The notes under the pieces are model-generated. The model was given only the letters and a program-made list of their open reading frames with translations, made no database searches and was not told the DNA's origin. Shown here in pieces: positions 62,335 to 64,000 of a DNA stretch of 64,000 bases (position 1 is its first letter; the number at the start of each line of letters is the position of its first letter). The translations under genes and the position numbers were made by a program. The stretch is from Streptomyces abyssalis (GTDB taxonomy: Bacteria > Actinomycetota > Actinomycetes > Streptomycetales > Streptomycetaceae), in NCBI RefSeq assembly GCF_001751365.1, contig NZ_LJGT01000036.1, positions 481,827 through 545,826 on the forward strand. Reading direction: 5' to 3'.

Positions 62335-62350
62335 GTTAGGTTAACCTAAC
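62335..62350. promoter_or_regulatory. DmdR/DtxR-type iron box between the divergent siderophore genes
   Basis: GTTAGGTTAACCTAAC is a perfect 16-bp palindrome made of the TTAGGTTA half-site of actinobacterial iron boxes. It sits in the spacer between the permease operon and the binding-protein gene, so one iron-dependent repressor can silence both. Confidence 0.88.
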
Positions 62351-62402
62351 TCGACATCGGCCCACAGCCGACCGTAGGACACCGAGAAGAGAAGGCTCTG
62401 TC

Positions 62403-63434
62403 ATGCCCCATTCGTCCGCACGCCCTACTCTCTCCCGCCGCGGCCTGCTGGCCGCAGGCGGCGCCGCGGGTCTCGGTGCGCTGCTCACCGCCTGCGGAAG
62501 CGACGGCGGTTCGAAGTCCGCTTCGGACAAGGGCGGGGGCGCCTGGTCCTTCACCGACGACCGGAAGAAGAAGATCAGCCTCGACGCCGCGCCGGAGCGC
62601 ATCGTCGCCTACGTCGGCACCGCCGCCGCCCTGCACGACTTCGGCGCCGGTGACGCGGTCGTCGGCGTGTTCGGGCCCACGAAGAAGAAGAACGGCGAGC
62701 CCGACGTCCTGGCCGGCGATCTGAACGTGAAGAAGCTGGAGATCATCGGCAACGCCTTCGGCGAGTTCGACATCGAGAAGTACGCGAAGGTCCGCCCCGA
62801 CCTGCTCGTGACGAACATGTACGTCAAGGACGCCCTCTGGTACGTGCCCGAGGAGAGCAAGGCGAAGATCCTCAAGCTCGCCCCGTCCCTTGCGCTGAAG
62901 ACGGCCGAGACGTCCATGCTGGATTCCATCAAGCGCTTCGCCGAACTGGCGGAGTCCCTCGGCGCCGACCTCAAGGCGAAGCGCGTCACCGACGCCAAGG
63001 ACCGCTTCGAGAAGGCCGCCGAGAAGCTGCGCAAGGCCGCGAAGGCGAGCGGCGGACTGAAGGTGATGGCCGCCTCCGGCGCCCCCGACCTCATGTACGT
63101 CTCCGACCCGTCCGCCAACGCCGACCTGCGGTACTTCAAGGAGCTCGGCGTCGACATCGTCGTCCCGAAGAAGATCAGCAAGCAGGGCTTCTTCGAGGAG
63201 CTGAGCTGGGAGAACGCCGACAAGTACAAGGCCGACGTGATCATGCTCGACAACCGTACGCAGGCGCTCCAGCCGGCGGCTCTCAAGTCCAAGCCGACCT
63301 GGTCGGACCTCCCGGCGGTCAAGGCGGACCAGGTCACGACCTGGGACGCCGAACCCCGCTTCTCCTACGCGGGCGCCGCACCGCTGCTGGAGCAGCTCGC
63401 CAAGGCGGTCGAGGACGCGAAGAAGGTCAGCTGA
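62403..63434 (+). CDS. Ferric-siderophore substrate-binding lipoprotein
   Basis: The protein has 343 residues. The signal contains twin arginines (SRRGLLAAGG) and a lipobox LLTAC with the lipidated Cys near residue 30. The FepB/FhuD-like mature part has APERIVAYVGTAAALHDFGAGDAVVG, VRPDLLVTNMY, and VDIVVPKKISKQGFFEELSWENADKYKADVIML. It captures the ferric siderophore outside the membrane for the divergent permeases. Confidence 0.94.
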   Translation: MPHSSARPTLSRRGLLAAGGAAGLGALLTACGSDGGSKSASDKGGGAWSFTDDRKKKISLDAAPERIVAYVGTAAALHDFGAGDAVVGVFGPTKKKNGEPDVLAGDLNVKKLEIIGNAFGEFDIEKYAKVRPDLLVTNMYVKDALWYVPEESKAKILKLAPSLALKTAETSMLDSIKRFAELAESLGADLKAKRVTDAKDRFEKAAEKLRKAAKASGGLKVMAASGAPDLMYVSDPSANADLRYFKELGVDIVVPKKISKQGFFEELSWENADKYKADVIMLDNRTQALQPAALKSKPTWSDLPAVKADQVTTWDAEPRFSYAGAAPLLEQLAKAVEDAKKVS

Positions 63435-63610
63435 GCGGCGGCGGGACGGCGGCCGCCCGCCGTCCCGCACCGCAGGGCACCGCGTACGCGCACAGCGGCA
63501 CCGCACCGTGGACCGGCACAGGCCACCGGCACACAGGCACCCCGCAACGCCACGAACACCCCGCACAAGCACCGCGCACGGCACGGCCCACCCGGGAGGA
63601 GAACCGCAGC

Positions 63611-64000
63611 ATGAGCACCGCAGCCCCCGAAGCCCCAGCCCGCACCGTCCCGTTCGAGTTCTTCGACACGCACGTCGTACGGACCCGCCGGCTCGGCCCG
63701 ACGATGCTGCGCATCACCTTCGGCGGCGAGGCGCTGCGGCACTTCACCTCCGGCGGGCGCGACCAGCGCTTCAAACTCTTCCTGCCGCACCCGGGGCAGG
63801 ACGCGCCGGTCGTACCGACGGACGCGGGCGACGCGTGGTTCACCGTCTGGCGGTCGATGGACCCGTCCGTGCGCGGGATCATGCGCTCGTACACGGTCCG
63901 GGAGCAGCGCCGCTTTCCGCAGCACGAGCTGGACATCGACTTCGCCCTGCACGGCGTCGGCGATCCGGCCGACGCCGCCGCCGCGGGCTTCGTACCGGCC
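63611..64000 (+). CDS. Siderophore-interacting protein (ferric-siderophore reductase), N-terminal part
   Basis: The gene runs off the window; 130 codons are seen. It begins VPFEFFDTHVVRTRRLGPTMLRITFGGEAL and has RSMDPSVRGIMRSYTVREQRRFPQHELDIDFALHG, i.e. the RSYTxR FAD-binding motif of SIP/ViuB-type reductases. These release iron by NAD(P)H-dependent reduction. GGGAGGAG precedes the ATG. Follows the binding protein by about 180 bases, probably one transcript under the same iron box. Confidence 0.92.
   Translation, partial: MSTAAPEAPARTVPFEFFDTHVVRTRRLGPTMLRITFGGEALRHFTSGGRDQRFKLFLPHPGQDAPVVPTDAGDAWFTVWRSMDPSVRGIMRSYTVREQRRFPQHELDIDFALHGVGDPADAAAAGFVPA

Overview
The window is 64 kb of very GC-rich DNA with dense, often overlapping genes, frequent GTG/TTG starts, twin-arginine and LPXTG-like export signals, and a SepF paralogue. 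This points to a Streptomyces-type actinomycete chromosome. Most of it looks like conserved core: the gene order (imuB-like/dnaE2, asd, sepF paralogue, der, plsC, cmk, tyrA/aroH, rluB, scpB, scpA, parA, ald, pyrG, recN, nadK, tlyA) is the one I recall from Streptomyces chromosomes. I saw no rRNA, tRNA, CRISPR array, prophage or insertion sequence.

1-10.6 kb is a patchwork of small functions: the end of an AAA ATPase, a NADAR protein, a GntR regulator, a double-GNAT acetyltransferase, a MarP-type membrane protease, an AMIN-like secreted protein, an AA10 lytic polysaccharide monooxygenase with a sortase-type tail, a decayed PPOX gene, a secreted lipase, a SpoU methyltransferase, a PPOX protein, and a divergent ArsR/SDR pair sharing a palindrome. 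10.7-15.4 kb is a translesion cassette (ImuB-like Y-family protein coupled to DnaE2) with a consensus actinobacterial LexA box. 15.6-25.8 kb holds a metallophosphoesterase, asd, a streptogrisin-like protease, the SepF paralogue, an MFS exporter, a PAP2 phosphatase, an I78-type inhibitor, a WYL regulator beside a 25-bp inverted repeat, and a tiny membrane protein.

25.8-30.2 kb has a translationally coupled glycosyltransferase and partner protein, then two proteins of unknown function. 30.3-35 kb is der, plsC-like, cmk, tyrA and aroH on one strand. 35.1-40.8 kb is a chromosome-segregation block: rluB, scpB, scpA, a protein with a ribbon-helix-helix-like C-terminus, and parA. 41-49.6 kb has ald, a STAND-type TPR ATPase with an altered P-loop, a NUDIX hydrolase, pyrG and a GH15 enzyme.

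49.8-53 kb is an accessory beta-1,3-glucan module: coupled GH16 and GH64 enzymes, and a divergent LacI regulator with a 16-bp operator just downstream of a readable promoter. 53.1-59 kb has a GT4 glycosyltransferase, recN, nadK, tlyA and a small acidic protein. 59-64 kb is a ferric-siderophore system: ATPase and two permeases in one direction, binding protein and siderophore-interacting protein in the other, with a GTTAGGTTAACCTAAC iron box between them.

I found no clear novel system. The points I rate most worth checking are the ParA/RHH-like pair beside ScpAB, the sortase-tailed LPMO, the WYL-associated palindrome, the STAND ATPase with Arg in place of the Walker A Lys, and the roughly 1 kb gene-poor stretch with a 19-codon ORF upstream of the SepF paralogue.
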